From Streptomyces canus (GTDB taxonomy: Bacteria > Actinomycetota > Actinomycetes > Streptomycetales > Streptomycetaceae): 64,000 nucleotides of DNA. The DNA is taken from positions 4,898,001 through 4,962,000 of the forward strand of contig NZ_JAUSWW010000001.1 in the NCBI RefSeq assembly GCF_030815415.1, read 5' to 3'. The position numbers were made by a program, and so were the translations under genes. Positions within the stretch are counted from its first letter, which is position 1. Each line of letters opens with the position of its first letter. Positions 55,385 to 64,000 of the stretch are shown here, one piece after another. The notes under the pieces were generated by a model. That model made no database searches, had not been told where the DNA came from, and saw only the letters and a program-made list of their open reading frames with translations.

Positions 55385-56869
55385 ATGCACCAGCACCATC
55401 TGCGACTCGCCCTCGCGACGGCCACCGCTGCCGCGCTGACGGGCGGTCTGCTCACCTTCTCGGCCGCGACGGCGACGGCCGCGGACTCGACGGTCGTACC
55501 GCAGGCCGACTTCAACGGTGACGGCATCGGCGACGTGGCCTTCTCGGCCGCCGAAGCATATGTGAACGGCAAGAAGGGCGCCGGCCAGCTCGTCGTCCTG
55601 TACGGCACCGGCACCGGGGTGTCGTCCGCGAAGCGCTCCGTCATCAGCCAGAACACCGCCGGCGTTCCGGGCACCGCCGAGACGAACGACTTCTTCGGCG
55701 TCGATCTTGCGTACGGCGACCTCAACAACGACGGCTACGACGACATCGCCGCCTCCGCGCCGTGGGAGGACGTCGGCAGCGACACCGACGGCGGCACCAT
55801 CGCCGTGCTGTGGGGCTCGGCCAAGGGCATCACCGGCACCGGCGTGACCATCGCCGACCCGGCTGTCTCCTCGCACGACAACTGGGGCAAGTCCCTCGCC
55901 GTCGGCGACTACGACGGCGACGGCACGGACGACCTCGCGGTGGGCAACACCTCCAGCACGATCTACGTCTACAAGGGCGGCATCAGCGCCTCCGGCACCG
56001 CGGTCGGCGGCCGTCACACCATCAAGCCCCCGATCCAGTCCGGCGGCACCGCCCGCGGCCCGCTCAACCTCACGGCGGGCGACGTCAACGGCGACGGCCG
56101 CACCGACCTGGTGGTCGACGGCTTCGAGACCGAGACCGACTACGGCTGGAACACCAACTACCTGGTCCCCGGCACCGCGAGCGGCCTGTCCGTCGCGTCC
56201 GCGCAGACCCTCAAGCCCGGCGTCATCACCGCGATCGGCGACATCAACGCCGACGGCTTCGGCGACATCGTCTCCGGCATGTACTGGAACAAGACCACCA
56301 GCGACGGCGAAACCACGTTCCCGGGCGGCGCCGACGGCGGCAAGGTGTGGATCACCTACGGCTCCGCGAGCGGCGCCGGTTCGGTCACCGGGATCACCCA
56401 GAACTCCGGCGCCGTCCCCGGTACCTCCGAGAAGAACGACTACTTCGGCTACGAGCTGGACCTCGGCGACATCAACGGCGACGGCTTCCAGGACCTCGTC
56501 GTCGGCGTCGCCGGCGAGAACATCGGCAGCGCCACCGACACCGGCATGGTCACCGTCCTGTACGGCTCGGCCTCCGGTCTGAACACCTCCTCCGGCGCCC
56601 AGTCCTTCGCCCAGTCCACCGCGGGCGTGCCCGGCGAGGACGAGCCGAACGACAGGCTCGGCCTCGACGTCAAGCTCGACGACGTCACCGGCGACGGCCG
56701 CGCCGACCTGATCGCGGGCTCCTACGAGAACGACGGCAACGGCGCGGTCCTCTACCTGCCCTCCAACGGCACGAAGATCACCACGACCGGCTCCCGCACG
56801 GTCTCCCCGAGCACGTCGGGCGTCTCGACGACGGGCAGCCCGGCCTTCAGCGCCAACTTCGCGGACTGA
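55385..56869 (+). CDS. Secreted FG-GAP/VCBS-repeat protein (copy 2 of 5)
   Basis: 494 residues. Sec signal peptide (LALATATAAALTGGLLTFSAATATA) then propeller blades with DFNGDGIGD, DLNNDGYDD, DYDGDGTDD, DVNGDGRTD, DINADGFGD, DINGDGFQD and DVTGDGRAD calcium loops. No membrane anchor or sortase signal. AGGAGAA precedes ATG 55385. It shares a distinctive block, DPAVSSHDNWG, with copy 3, showing recent duplication. Likely a cell-surface or extracellular binding protein. Confidence 0.87.
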   Translation: MHQHHLRLALATATAAALTGGLLTFSAATATAADSTVVPQADFNGDGIGDVAFSAAEAYVNGKKGAGQLVVLYGTGTGVSSAKRSVISQNTAGVPGTAETNDFFGVDLAYGDLNNDGYDDIAASAPWEDVGSDTDGGTIAVLWGSAKGITGTGVTIADPAVSSHDNWGKSLAVGDYDGDGTDDLAVGNTSSTIYVYKGGISASGTAVGGRHTIKPPIQSGGTARGPLNLTAGDVNGDGRTDLVVDGFETETDYGWNTNYLVPGTASGLSVASAQTLKPGVITAIGDINADGFGDIVSGMYWNKTTSDGETTFPGGADGGKVWITYGSASGAGSVTGITQNSGAVPGTSEKNDYFGYELDLGDINGDGFQDLVVGVAGENIGSATDTGMVTVLYGSASGLNTSSGAQSFAQSTAGVPGEDEPNDRLGLDVKLDDVTGDGRADLIAGSYENDGNGAVLYLPSNGTKITTTGSRTVSPSTSGVSTTGSPAFSANFAD

Positions 56870-56948
56870 GCGGCTGGGTGGCTGGGTGGCTGAGCCCCTC
56901 GGCCACCGAGCGGCTGAGCGGCTGAACCACTCGGCCGCTCGGCCACTC
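56870..56948. repeat. Short degenerate direct/inverted repeats
   Basis: The gap after copy 2 is made of GGCTGGGTG/GGCTGAGCGG-type units followed by their complements (CTCGGCCGCTCGGCCAC). It can fold into one or more imperfect hairpins and may act as terminator or recombination hot spot. Confidence 0.5.
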
Positions 56949-57015
56949 ACGCACCGGGACGGTCCGCGGCCCGGTGCCGTACGACCTCGACGTACCCCGA
57001 AAACGAAAGAACCCC

Positions 57016-58449
57016 ATGCGACTTCTGCGTATAGCCACCGCGGTGGCACTCACCGGAGGCCTGCTCACCCTCGCGGCCCCGGCCGCGACGGCGGCCACGA
57101 CGAAGCAGTACACCGCGGACTTCAACGGCGACGGCTACGGCGACATCGCGTTCGCCGCGCCGTACGCGAAGGTCGGCGGCAAGGGCATGGCCGGCTATGT
57201 CGCCGTCCTCTACGGCACCAAGAACGGCCTCGACCCCGCCAAGCACACCGTCCTCAGCCAGAACACCACGGGCGTGCCCGGCACCGCCGAGGCCGAGGAC
57301 ACCTTCGGCGAGGCCCTCGCGATCGCCGACCTCGACAAGGACGGCTACACCGACCTCGCCGTCGGCGCCCCCGGCGAGGACGTCGGCACCGACGTCGACG
57401 GCGGCTCCGTCACCGTGCTGTGGGGCTCCGCGAGCGGCGTGAAGGGCGGCACCACGGTCAAGGACCCGGCAGTCTCCTCCCACGACAACTGGGGCAGCCT
57501 CCTGACCACCGGCGACTTCGACGGCGACGCCAGGGCCGACCTCGCCGTCGGCACGGGCGGCACCAAGTCGTATGTGATCCGCGGCGGCTTCACCAGGTCC
57601 GGCGCCACCGGCACGGTGAAGAGGATCGGCCTGCCGGAGACGGCGTACTCCGTCGACGCCATGAAGGCGGGCGACACCGACGGCGACAAGAAGTCCGACC
57701 TGGTCCTCACCTACCGCACCCACAACACCTCGCACGCCTCGGGCAGTTGGTCCAGGGGCGTCGCCTACCTCGGCTCCGCCGCCGGCCCCGACACCAGCTC
57801 GCCGCGCCCCCTGAACGGCGGCACGTCGATCGCGCTCGGCGACATCGACGGCGACGGCTACGACGAGATCGCCCTCGGCAACGTCTTCACCGAGGAGGAC
57901 GACCAGTCCGGCAGCCTCGGCGGCCGGGTCGTCGTCATCCGCGGTTCGGCGGGCGGGCCTGTCAACGGGGACGCCCCGATGGCCGAACTCACCCAGAGCT
58001 CCGAGGGGGTCGCGGGCACGGACGAGGCCGGCGACGGCTTCGGCGGCGCGGTCTCCATCGGCGACTTCAACGCCGACGGCCACGGCGACCTCGCGATCGG
58101 CGTCCCCTTCGAGGACACCACCCAGGCCGAGGACGCCGGCGCCTCCATGGTGCTGGTCGGCCCGCGTCTCGACGGCGGCCGCGCGATCTCGCAGGACACC
58201 TACGACGTCCCCGGCACCTCGGAATCCACCGACTACTTCGGCTCTGACGTGCTGCTGTCCGACGTCAACGGGGACGGCCGCGCCGACTACACGGTGACCG
58301 CCGGCTTCGAGAACGAGGGCACCGGCGCCGTCTGGTCGCTGCACGGCACGACGAGCGGCATCACCACCGCCGGCATCCGTTCCTTCGGCCCCGGTTCCCT
58401 CGGCATGTCCAGCGGCTACGGCGCGTTCGGCGCCGGCCTCCTCGGCTGA
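57016..58449 (+). CDS. Secreted FG-GAP/VCBS-repeat protein (copy 3 of 5)
   Basis: 477 residues with signal peptide (LLRIATAVALTGGLLTLAAP, cleavage near ATAA). Calcium loops: DFNGDGYGD, DLDKDGYTD, DFDGDARAD, DTDGDKKSD, DIDGDGYDE, DFNADGHGD, DVNGDGRAD. Shares the DPAVSSHDNWG and VLSQNTTGVPGTAE blocks with its neighbours. ATG 57016; no strong Shine-Dalgarno is seen. Confidence 0.85.
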   Translation: MRLLRIATAVALTGGLLTLAAPAATAATTKQYTADFNGDGYGDIAFAAPYAKVGGKGMAGYVAVLYGTKNGLDPAKHTVLSQNTTGVPGTAEAEDTFGEALAIADLDKDGYTDLAVGAPGEDVGTDVDGGSVTVLWGSASGVKGGTTVKDPAVSSHDNWGSLLTTGDFDGDARADLAVGTGGTKSYVIRGGFTRSGATGTVKRIGLPETAYSVDAMKAGDTDGDKKSDLVLTYRTHNTSHASGSWSRGVAYLGSAAGPDTSSPRPLNGGTSIALGDIDGDGYDEIALGNVFTEEDDQSGSLGGRVVVIRGSAGGPVNGDAPMAELTQSSEGVAGTDEAGDGFGGAVSIGDFNADGHGDLAIGVPFEDTTQAEDAGASMVLVGPRLDGGRAISQDTYDVPGTSESTDYFGSDVLLSDVNGDGRADYTVTAGFENEGTGAVWSLHGTTSGITTAGIRSFGPGSLGMSSGYGAFGAGLLG

Positions 58450-58467
58450 CCCACAGGAGCGACACCC

Positions 58468-59832
58468 ATGCGCAGAAGCACCGCAGCCGCCCTGACCGTC
58501 ACCCTCGTGGCGACAGGCCTCACCCCGCTGTTCCTCGCCGCCCCCGCCTCGGCGGCGGTCGCCAAGCACTACGACGACTTCAACGGCGACGGCTACCGGG
58601 ACCTGGCGTACAGCCACTACTACTCCGGCATCTCCGGCGACGACGGCTGGACCGGCGGCGCCGTCAACATCGTCTACGGCAGCGCGAGCGGCCTCGACAC
58701 GACGCACACCCAGGTCGTCCACCAGGACAGCCCCGGCATCCCCGGGACCGGCGAGGAGGACGACTACTTCGGCGAGTCGATCAGCAGCGCCGACCTCAAC
58801 AAGGACGGTTACGCGGACCTGGTCGTCGGCAACGACACGGAGCACGTGGGCAGCGCGCGGTACCGCGGGACGGTCACCATCGTCTGGGGTTCCAGGACGG
58901 GCCTGTCCGGCGGCACCACCCTCGCCCCGAAGTCCGGCGCGAGCGGCTCCCAGTCCCACTTCGGCAGCGAGCTCGCCACCGGCGACTTCAACGGCGACGG
59001 CTCGCCCGACCTCGCCGTCATCGGCGGCAGCGAGACGTGGCTGTACCGCGGCCCGTTCACCAAGTCCGGTACGACGGGCAGCGTCAGCAAGATCGACAAG
59101 GTGGGCCAGGGCTGGTACTCGCACGGCCTCGCCGCCGGCAAGGTCAACGGCGACGGAAAGACGGACCTGGTCGTCCTCGGCACGCAGTTCGTCGACAACC
59201 AGCCCGCCAACCGCATCTGGTACCTCAAGGGCGCCTCATCGGGCCTGACTTCGGGTGCCTCCAAGACGTACGCCAGTGAGCCCTGGGGCGCCGCGATCGG
59301 CGACTTCGACAAGAACGGGTACGGCGACATCGCCGTCGGCCTGCCCGACAACAACGACGGCAAGGGCATCGTCAGCGTCTGGCACGGGACGTCCGCCGGG
59401 CCGAGCGGCTCGATGACGTACAACCAGGCCTCCTCCGGCGTCCCCGGCAGCGCCGAGGCGGGCGACAACTTCGGCTACTCCGTCTCGGCCGGCGACACCA
59501 ACGGCGACGGCTACGCGGACCTCGCGGTCGGCGTGCCGCAGGAGGACGTGGCCGGCAAGGAGGACCAGGGCGGCGTCACCGTCTTCCGCGGCGGCTCCGG
59601 CGGTCTGACCGGCACCCGCTCCACGTGGATCCCGCAGACGGTGATCGGCCCGGCCGACTCCTATGTCTCCTTCGGCTCCCCGGTCCGGCTGCGCGACCTC
59701 GACCGCGACGGCAAGGCCGACCTGACGGTGGGCGCGAACGGCGACGCCCTGCTCATGCGCGGCACGAGCACCACACCGACCGCGACGGGCTCCGTCCACC
59801 TGCCGGAGTACGGCGGCGGCTTCCTCGACTGA
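58468..59832 (+). CDS. Secreted FG-GAP/VCBS-repeat protein (copy 4 of 5)
   Basis: 454 residues, signal peptide (AAALTVTLVATGLTPLFLAA, cleavage near ASAAV). Propeller calcium loops: DFNGDGYRD, DLNKDGYAD, DFNGDGSPD, KVNGDGKTD, DFDKNGYGD, DTNGDGYAD and DLDRDGKAD. AGGAG lies before the ATG. It begins 18 bases after copy 3 and is probably co-transcribed with it. Confidence 0.86.
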   Translation: MRRSTAAALTVTLVATGLTPLFLAAPASAAVAKHYDDFNGDGYRDLAYSHYYSGISGDDGWTGGAVNIVYGSASGLDTTHTQVVHQDSPGIPGTGEEDDYFGESISSADLNKDGYADLVVGNDTEHVGSARYRGTVTIVWGSRTGLSGGTTLAPKSGASGSQSHFGSELATGDFNGDGSPDLAVIGGSETWLYRGPFTKSGTTGSVSKIDKVGQGWYSHGLAAGKVNGDGKTDLVVLGTQFVDNQPANRIWYLKGASSGLTSGASKTYASEPWGAAIGDFDKNGYGDIAVGLPDNNDGKGIVSVWHGTSAGPSGSMTYNQASSGVPGSAEAGDNFGYSVSAGDTNGDGYADLAVGVPQEDVAGKEDQGGVTVFRGGSGGLTGTRSTWIPQTVIGPADSYVSFGSPVRLRDLDRDGKADLTVGANGDALLMRGTSTTPTATGSVHLPEYGGGFLD

Positions 59833-59851
59833 CGCTCTCCCCTGCGCTTCC

Positions 59852-59878
59852 TTCGCCTTCTTCGCCTTCTTCGCCTTC
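59852..59878. repeat. Three 9-bp tandem repeats
   Basis: TTCGCCTTC repeated three times without spacer between copies 4 and 5 of the FG-GAP genes, in a pyrimidine-only leader-like stretch ending at the AGGAGAA of copy 5. Confidence 0.7.
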
Positions 59879-59893
59879 TTCCAGGAGAACCTG

Positions 59894-61345
59894 ATGCGTC
59901 ACCTCAGAACCACCCTCGCGACCGCCGTCGCGACCACCCTCACCGGCGGTCTGCTCACCCTTTCGGCCGCGACGACCGCGACCGCCGCCCCCTCCGGCCT
60001 CGACGGCGACTTCAACGGCGACGGCTACCGCGATGTCGCGATCGCCGCCCCGATCGCCAAGATCTCCGGCAAGACCGGCGCGGGCTATGTCGCCGTCGTC
60101 TACGGCACCAAGAGCGGCCTGGACACCAGCAAGCGCCAGATCATCAGCCAGGCCACGGACGGCATCCCCGGCACCCCGGAGACCGGCGACTACTTCGGCG
60201 ACCGCCTCACCACGGGCGACATGGACGGCGACGGCTACACGGACATCGTGGTCGGCGTGCACGGCGAGAAGATCGGCTCCACCGACTCCTACGGCGCGCT
60301 GACCGTGCTGTGGGGCGGCGCGACCGGCATCAAGTCCGGCACCGACATCTCCTCCCCGCTGCCGGAGTACCGCAACGAGCTGGGCTGGTCCCTCGCGGCC
60401 GGCGACTTCGACGGCGACGGCCACACCGACCTGGCCGCCGGCAACAACGCCTCGCCGTCCCTGAACATCTTCCGCGGCCCCGTCTCCCGTACCGGCAAGG
60501 CCGCTTCGCTCGTCGGCGTCGACACGGTCGACCAGACCACGATCTACCCCGACGGCCTCATCGCGGGCGAGGTCAACGCCGACGGCCGCACCGACCTGCT
60601 GGTCATGGGCCAGGAGGAGACCAGCACGGGCGACTACCGCACCCGCAGCGTCCTCTACACGGGCGACGCCACCACCACCCTCAAGGTCGGCAAGAAGCTC
60701 GCGGGCGGCTACGCCGGCGTCATCGCCGACGTGAACAAGGACGGCTACGGCGACATCGTCACCGGCAACTTCATGGAGAAGTCGACGTCCGAGCCGAACG
60801 GCGGCCTCGGCGGCGCGGTGACGGTGACGTACGGCGCGTCCACGGGCCTGTCGACCCGTACGCCGGTGAAGTTCACCCAGGACTCGGCGAGCGTCCCCGG
60901 CACGGCCGAGAAGTTCGACTTCTTCGGCTGGAGCCTGTCGGCCGGCGACGTCAACGGCGACGGTTACACCGACATCGCGGTCGGCTCCGAGCAGGAGACC
61001 ATCGGCTCGGCGAAGCACGCGGGCACGGTCACGATCCTGCGCGGCTCGGCCTCCGGCCTGACCGGCACCGGCTCGAAGTCCTACTCCCAGAACACGGCGA
61101 ACGTCCCCGGCACGGCCGAGTCCTACGACCACTTCGGCTACGCGGTCCACCTCACGGACATCGACAACAACGGCCGTACGGAACTGGTGACCTCCGCCTC
61201 CGGCGAGAACAGCAGCGACGGCGCCGTCTGGTTCCTGAAGTCCACCACCTCCGGCATCACCGCCACCGGTTCGAAGTCCTTCAGCGGCCCGACCCTGGGC
61301 GGCCCCACCGGCGACGCGTACTTCGGCGACGTCCTGGTGGGCTGA
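59894..61345 (+). CDS. Secreted FG-GAP/VCBS-repeat protein (copy 5 of 5)
   Basis: 483 residues, signal peptide (TLATAVATTLTGGLLTLSAA, cleavage near ATAA), then blades with DFNGDGYRD, DMDGDGYTD, DFDGDGHTD, EVNADGRTD, DVNKDGYGD, DVNGDGYTD and DIDNNGRTE. CAGGAG precedes ATG 59894. Closest in layout to copy 2. Likely secreted and calcium-stabilised. Confidence 0.87.
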   Translation: MRHLRTTLATAVATTLTGGLLTLSAATTATAAPSGLDGDFNGDGYRDVAIAAPIAKISGKTGAGYVAVVYGTKSGLDTSKRQIISQATDGIPGTPETGDYFGDRLTTGDMDGDGYTDIVVGVHGEKIGSTDSYGALTVLWGGATGIKSGTDISSPLPEYRNELGWSLAAGDFDGDGHTDLAAGNNASPSLNIFRGPVSRTGKAASLVGVDTVDQTTIYPDGLIAGEVNADGRTDLLVMGQEETSTGDYRTRSVLYTGDATTTLKVGKKLAGGYAGVIADVNKDGYGDIVTGNFMEKSTSEPNGGLGGAVTVTYGASTGLSTRTPVKFTQDSASVPGTAEKFDFFGWSLSAGDVNGDGYTDIAVGSEQETIGSAKHAGTVTILRGSASGLTGTGSKSYSQNTANVPGTAESYDHFGYAVHLTDIDNNGRTELVTSASGENSSDGAVWFLKSTTSGITATGSKSFSGPTLGGPTGDAYFGDVLVG

Positions 61346-61469
61346 CCCTCACGACGTGTCAGGGACAGTCATGACAACCCCTTAGGGGATGTCACAGCTC
61401 GGCAGCAAAGCCGGGCCCGAACCCCCGGGCCCGGCACGCGGCTCTCCGGGACCAGGTACGTTCGAAGAC

Positions 61470-62336
61470 GTGGCTGGATTCAGGATCGGACGCGGCCGGG
61501 ACAACGGCGCTCCTCACACGCGACCGCAACAACCTCCGTACGGGCAGCAGGCCCCGCAGGGACCGTCGTACGGCGGCTACCCCGCGCCGCCCGCGCCCCC
61601 GCACCCGGGGCAGCAGCAGTACGGCGGCCCCCAGGGCGGCGGCTACGACGAGCCGGAGTACTTCGGCGACGGCGGCCACGACCCGTACGCGGCGAACAAC
61701 CCGGGTCACACCCAGGCGTTCTCCGTCAACGAGGACCCCTACAACCAGGGCGGCACGTACCGCGCGGGCTCGACCCCGCCGGCCGGCCCGGTGGGCCCCC
61801 GCCTCCACTGGAAGGACCTCCTGAGGGGCATCGTCACGGCCCCCAACCGGACCTTCCTCCAGATGCGCGATTACACGATGTGGGGCCCGGCCCTGATCGT
61901 GACGTTCCTCTACGGCCTGCTCGCCGTCTTCGGCTTCGACGGCGCCCGCGAGGACGCGATCAACGCCACCCTCTCCAACGCGGTCCCGATCGTCCTGACG
62001 ACGGCGGTCGCGATGGTCCTGTCCTCCTTCGTGCTGGGCGTGGTCACCCACACCCTGGCCCGCCAGCTCGGCGGTGACGGCGCCTGGCAGCCCACGGTCG
62101 GCCTCTCCATGCTGATCATGTCCCTGACGGACGCGCCCCGCCTCGTCCTCGCCATGTTCTTCGGCGGCGATGCCACCTTCGTCCAGGGCGTCGGCTGGGC
62201 GACCTGGGTGGCCGCGGGCGCCCTCCTGACCCTGATGGTCTCCAAGTCCCACGACCTCCCCTGGCCCAAGGCCCTGGGCGCGGCATCGATCCAGCTGATC
62301 GCCCTCCTGTCGATCGTGAAGCTGGGCACCTTCTAG
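61470..62336 (+). CDS. YIP1-family integral membrane protein
   Basis: 288 residues: a long Pro/Gly/Gln/Tyr-rich cytoplasmic N-terminus (about 115 residues), then a YIP1-like domain of five TMs (starting around LRGIVTAPNRTFLQMRDYTMWGP). Function in bacteria is unclear. GTG 61470 gives the usual MAGFRIGRGRDN start of actinobacterial members; the frame is open to 61389 but that extension has no clear role. Confidence 0.78.
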   Translation: MAGFRIGRGRDNGAPHTRPQQPPYGQQAPQGPSYGGYPAPPAPPHPGQQQYGGPQGGGYDEPEYFGDGGHDPYAANNPGHTQAFSVNEDPYNQGGTYRAGSTPPAGPVGPRLHWKDLLRGIVTAPNRTFLQMRDYTMWGPALIVTFLYGLLAVFGFDGAREDAINATLSNAVPIVLTTAVAMVLSSFVLGVVTHTLARQLGGDGAWQPTVGLSMLIMSLTDAPRLVLAMFFGGDATFVQGVGWATWVAAGALLTLMVSKSHDLPWPKALGAASIQLIALLSIVKLGTF

Positions 62337-62351
62337 ACCCCGCACACCGAA

Positions 62352-62380
62352 AAGGGGCTCCCCACACCGGGGAGCCCCTT
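62352..62380. terminator. Terminator after the YIP1 gene
   Basis: Perfect 12-bp stem, AAGGGGCTCCCC (62352-62363) and GGGGAGCCCCTT (62369-62380), loop ACACC. Confidence 0.8.
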
Positions 62381-62544
62381 CTTCGTCACACCGCCCAGCT
62401 CAGGCGTCGAGCACCTGCCCGGCCCTCTTGATCACGGGGGGGGTTCGACGGACCAGGGATCGTTGACCTCATGAGGATCGTCACTCGCGGTAATTCCAAG
62501 CAGGTCAAACGCCGGCGCGGTCGGGCGGCTGATAGAACACGGTC

Positions 62545-62958
62545 ATGACCTACAGGTTCGTCGCCCGCGCAGCCGGTGCGGAGATAGATCTCGACTACGA
62601 CTGCTTCATCGAGGCAGGTATCTCCGAAGGAGAGGACGGCAGCGGCTTCATCATGATGTTCCAGTGCGGCTCCGAAGAACCTGACGAGCAGGACATCTCG
62701 CTGGGATTCGACACGCACTGCCTGGTCACGGCCGACCAGGGCACGGCGTACGGATGCGTGCAGTCGGTCGAGCTCACAGGGAACGTCCTGCGCGTCTCCC
62801 TGGTCCCTGAGGCACTGCCCGCGCTGGGCCTGGACGACGCGGAGATCGAGGCGGTACTGGAGGCGCCGGCCGAGGACATCGCCCGCTTCCGCGAGGTGCT
62901 TCCACGTGTACTGGCCTACGGCCGTGAGGACGCGCGGCCTGCTCGCATCGCGGTCTGA
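62545..62958 (+). CDS. Imm10-like immunity protein
   Basis: 137 residues, soluble, acidic. MTYRFVARAAGAEIDLDYDCF, GISEGEDGSGFIMMFQCG, DTHCLVTADQGTAYGCV and LTGNVLRVSLVPEA match my recollection of the Imm10 family of polymorphic-toxin immunity proteins. No toxin gene is adjacent in the window, so it looks orphan. Recombinase debris follows. Confidence 0.7.
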   Translation: MTYRFVARAAGAEIDLDYDCFIEAGISEGEDGSGFIMMFQCGSEEPDEQDISLGFDTHCLVTADQGTAYGCVQSVELTGNVLRVSLVPEALPALGLDDAEIEAVLEAPAEDIARFREVLPRVLAYGREDARPARIAV

Positions 62959-63013
62959 ACAACGAGAAGGCCAGGCACGAGGCCGGGCCTTTCCTTCGTA
63001 CGGTGCGGCAGGG

Positions 63014-63226
63014 TCAGCGCCACACGGGCTCGATCAGACTCGGATCGAACTTGCGCCGCCCCCGCCCTGCGGGATGAATCAGGACGGCCGACAGGCTGTG
63101 TAGGACCAATGCCTGCTGCCGCTCGATCGGGAGCGACCTGAAATCCTCCCCGATGTCAGCGCTCAGGGACTCAGCCTGCTGCCGATCCTTCCCCTGGCAG
63201 GGAGCCGAAACTCGCCACCGCCACGG
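63014..63226 (-). pseudogene. C-terminal remnant of a serine recombinase
   Basis: On the minus strand an open stretch of about 70 codons, bounded upstream by a stop at 63229-63227 and lacking a start codon, ends at TGA 63016-63014. It reads FRSLPIERQQALVLHSLSAV then LIHPAGRGRRKFDPSLIEPV before the stop. That is the pattern closing large serine recombinases/integrases of Streptomyces mobile elements (short helix, ILPxGRGRRxFDPxxI, W-R end). The catalytic N-terminal domain is missing. A relic of an integrative element. Confidence 0.55.
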
Positions 63227-63558
63227 TCATCTGTAGCCGAAGTGTCGAGTTCAAGCCCCGGCTGCGCTCCGCTCCGCCGGGCGCGCTACCCGGCTCCGCT
63301 GCGGGCGCCGCTCCTGCCTTCGGCCCGCTCCGCCCGCGCTGCGCCGACGCGTGCCCATGTGTGGATAGGGCCGGTGGCCATGAGTCGATCACCGCATAGA
63401 GCTGCCTGCAGTCAAGGCAATGCCTCCGGCGAGGGATCGGTCGGCACCGGGATGGCGGGGGCGCCGCTGCCGACCGCGGGTCGTAGGGGCGGGCGCGGGA
63501 TGCTCCCACCCCGGGTGGGGAATGAAACCGGGCACCTCGTGCACCGAGGACCATGCTG
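63227..63558. other. Intergenic region, 332 bases
   Basis: GC-rich non-coding stretch with short repeats of the form GCTCCGC/GCTGCG, of a kind often seen next to mobile-element genes in Streptomyces. No gene, tRNA or clear attachment site was found. Confidence 0.4.
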
Positions 63559-64000
63559 CTAGCGGCGCCGGCGCCGCGTGCCCTGTCGCGGTGGCCGAGT
63601 CAGCGTGATTTGCCGGATGAGCTGCTGGAAGCTTGCAAGGGAGGCGAGGGCCGGCAGGCAAGCTCCGGCGATACCGGTGACCGTTCTGTCTGCCTGAGCC
63701 ACGCACAGCATTATCGCGACGGAGGAGAACAGCAGAACGATGAACCACGAGTGCACGGCTCGGCGCTGGTGCAGGGCAGTCCGGAGGATGGAGAGAGAGG
63801 CCACCATCCAGGGGCCGTACACGAGAAGAGGCCACAACGGGGCCACGCCGCCTCCCGTCCCGGAGGTGATGTTCTGCAGAGGCCTGTAGGCCACCATGCC
63901 GCCGAAGACGCTGACCATCGCCACGATGACGGTAACGAGCGCGAGGATGACGAAGCTGCCAGTCTCCCACCACTTGAGCCGGGCTCTTCGGACGTGGAGC
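63559..64000 (-). CDS. Small integral membrane protein, cut by window end
   Basis: The frame is open through the right edge, so the start lies outside. The visible 146 codons include RLKWWETGSFVILALVTVIV (TM), GVAPLWPLLVYGPWMVASLS (TM), WFIVLLFSSVAIMLCVAQA (TM), a fourth helix (ALASLASFQQLI) and a basic C-terminus RQGTRRRRR. DUF2637/SpdB-like proteins of Streptomyces conjugative elements have a similar look, but I cannot confirm this. Confidence 0.6.
   Translation of the reverse strand, partial: LHVRRARLKWWETGSFVILALVTVIVAMVSVFGGMVAYRPLQNITSGTGGGVAPLWPLLVYGPWMVASLSILRTALHQRRAVHSWFIVLLFSSVAIMLCVAQADRTVTGIAGACLPALASLASFQQLIRQITLTRPPRQGTRRRRR

Noticed and set aside
62400..62544. tRNA-like GGTTCGA string near 62440
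   Set aside because: No matching acceptor stem, anticodon arm or CCA-side pairing can be formed around it.

Overview
The window is about 72% G+C by eye, with heavy third-position G/C bias, GTG/TTG starts, ATGA/GTGA-type overlaps and the gene order dnaK-grpE-dnaJ-hspR. All of this points to an actinomycete, almost certainly a Streptomyces chromosome. From memory, the backbone (fbaA, pyrE, speE, clpB, the dnaK operon) resembles the chromosomal core of S. coelicolor. The ends cut a histidine kinase (left) and a small membrane protein (right).

Layout. 1-4.9 kb (minus): envelope-type operon of a lipoprotein, a peptidoglycan-binding efflux adaptor, an ABC ATPase, a MacB/FtsX permease and a sensor kinase. 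5.1-13.2 kb (minus): DUF3151 protein, DHA2 MFS exporter, fructose-bisphosphate aldolase, pyrE, aldose 1-epimerase-like protein, SRPBCC membrane protein, membrane spermidine synthase-like protein and DUF2617. 13.5-19.9 kb: two tiny Gly/Cys-rich membrane proteins, an aminotransferase, an atypical LuxR regulator, an aldehyde dehydrogenase, and a Tat-exported flavin amine oxidase coupled to a 35-codon ORF.

20.0-29.5 kb (plus): the most unusual part. One apparent operon carries metY, metX, a YjeH-like amino-acid exporter, homoserine dehydrogenase, a NarK nitrate/nitrite transporter, aspartokinase and a proA-like gene. A 52-codon relic of a nitrate-reductase N-terminus lies in frame just before aspartokinase. 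Together these could run aspartate to O-acetylhomoserine and a gamma-substituted product and export it. No aspartate-semialdehyde dehydrogenase is present; the proA paralogue may fill that step.

29.6-38 kb: PIG-V-type mannosyltransferase, YbjN protein, ClpB behind an HspR operator, a PPOX flavin/F420 protein, and a compact unit of a Rieske-derived remnant, a secreted DSAW-repeat peptide and two related LuxR regulators. 38-41.3 kb: ATP-grasp/alpha-E/transglutaminase cassette. 41.4-44.5 kb: lipoproteins, an orphan sugar-binding protein and a gene broken by one TAG codon. 44.5-49.8 kb (minus): hspR, dnaJ, grpE and dnaK with two HspR operator-like repeats, and a degenerate MraY/WecA-like protein. 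50-53.7 kb: EtfD-like Fe-S membrane oxidoreductase, DoxX and an ECF41 sigma factor. 53.9-61.3 kb: five tandem secreted FG-GAP proteins. 61.5-64 kb: YIP1 membrane protein, an orphan Imm10-like immunity protein, a serine-recombinase remnant and a truncated membrane protein.

No rRNA, tRNA, CRISPR array, intact transposon, PKS or NRPS was seen. Family names come from reading motifs in the translations; no database search was run.
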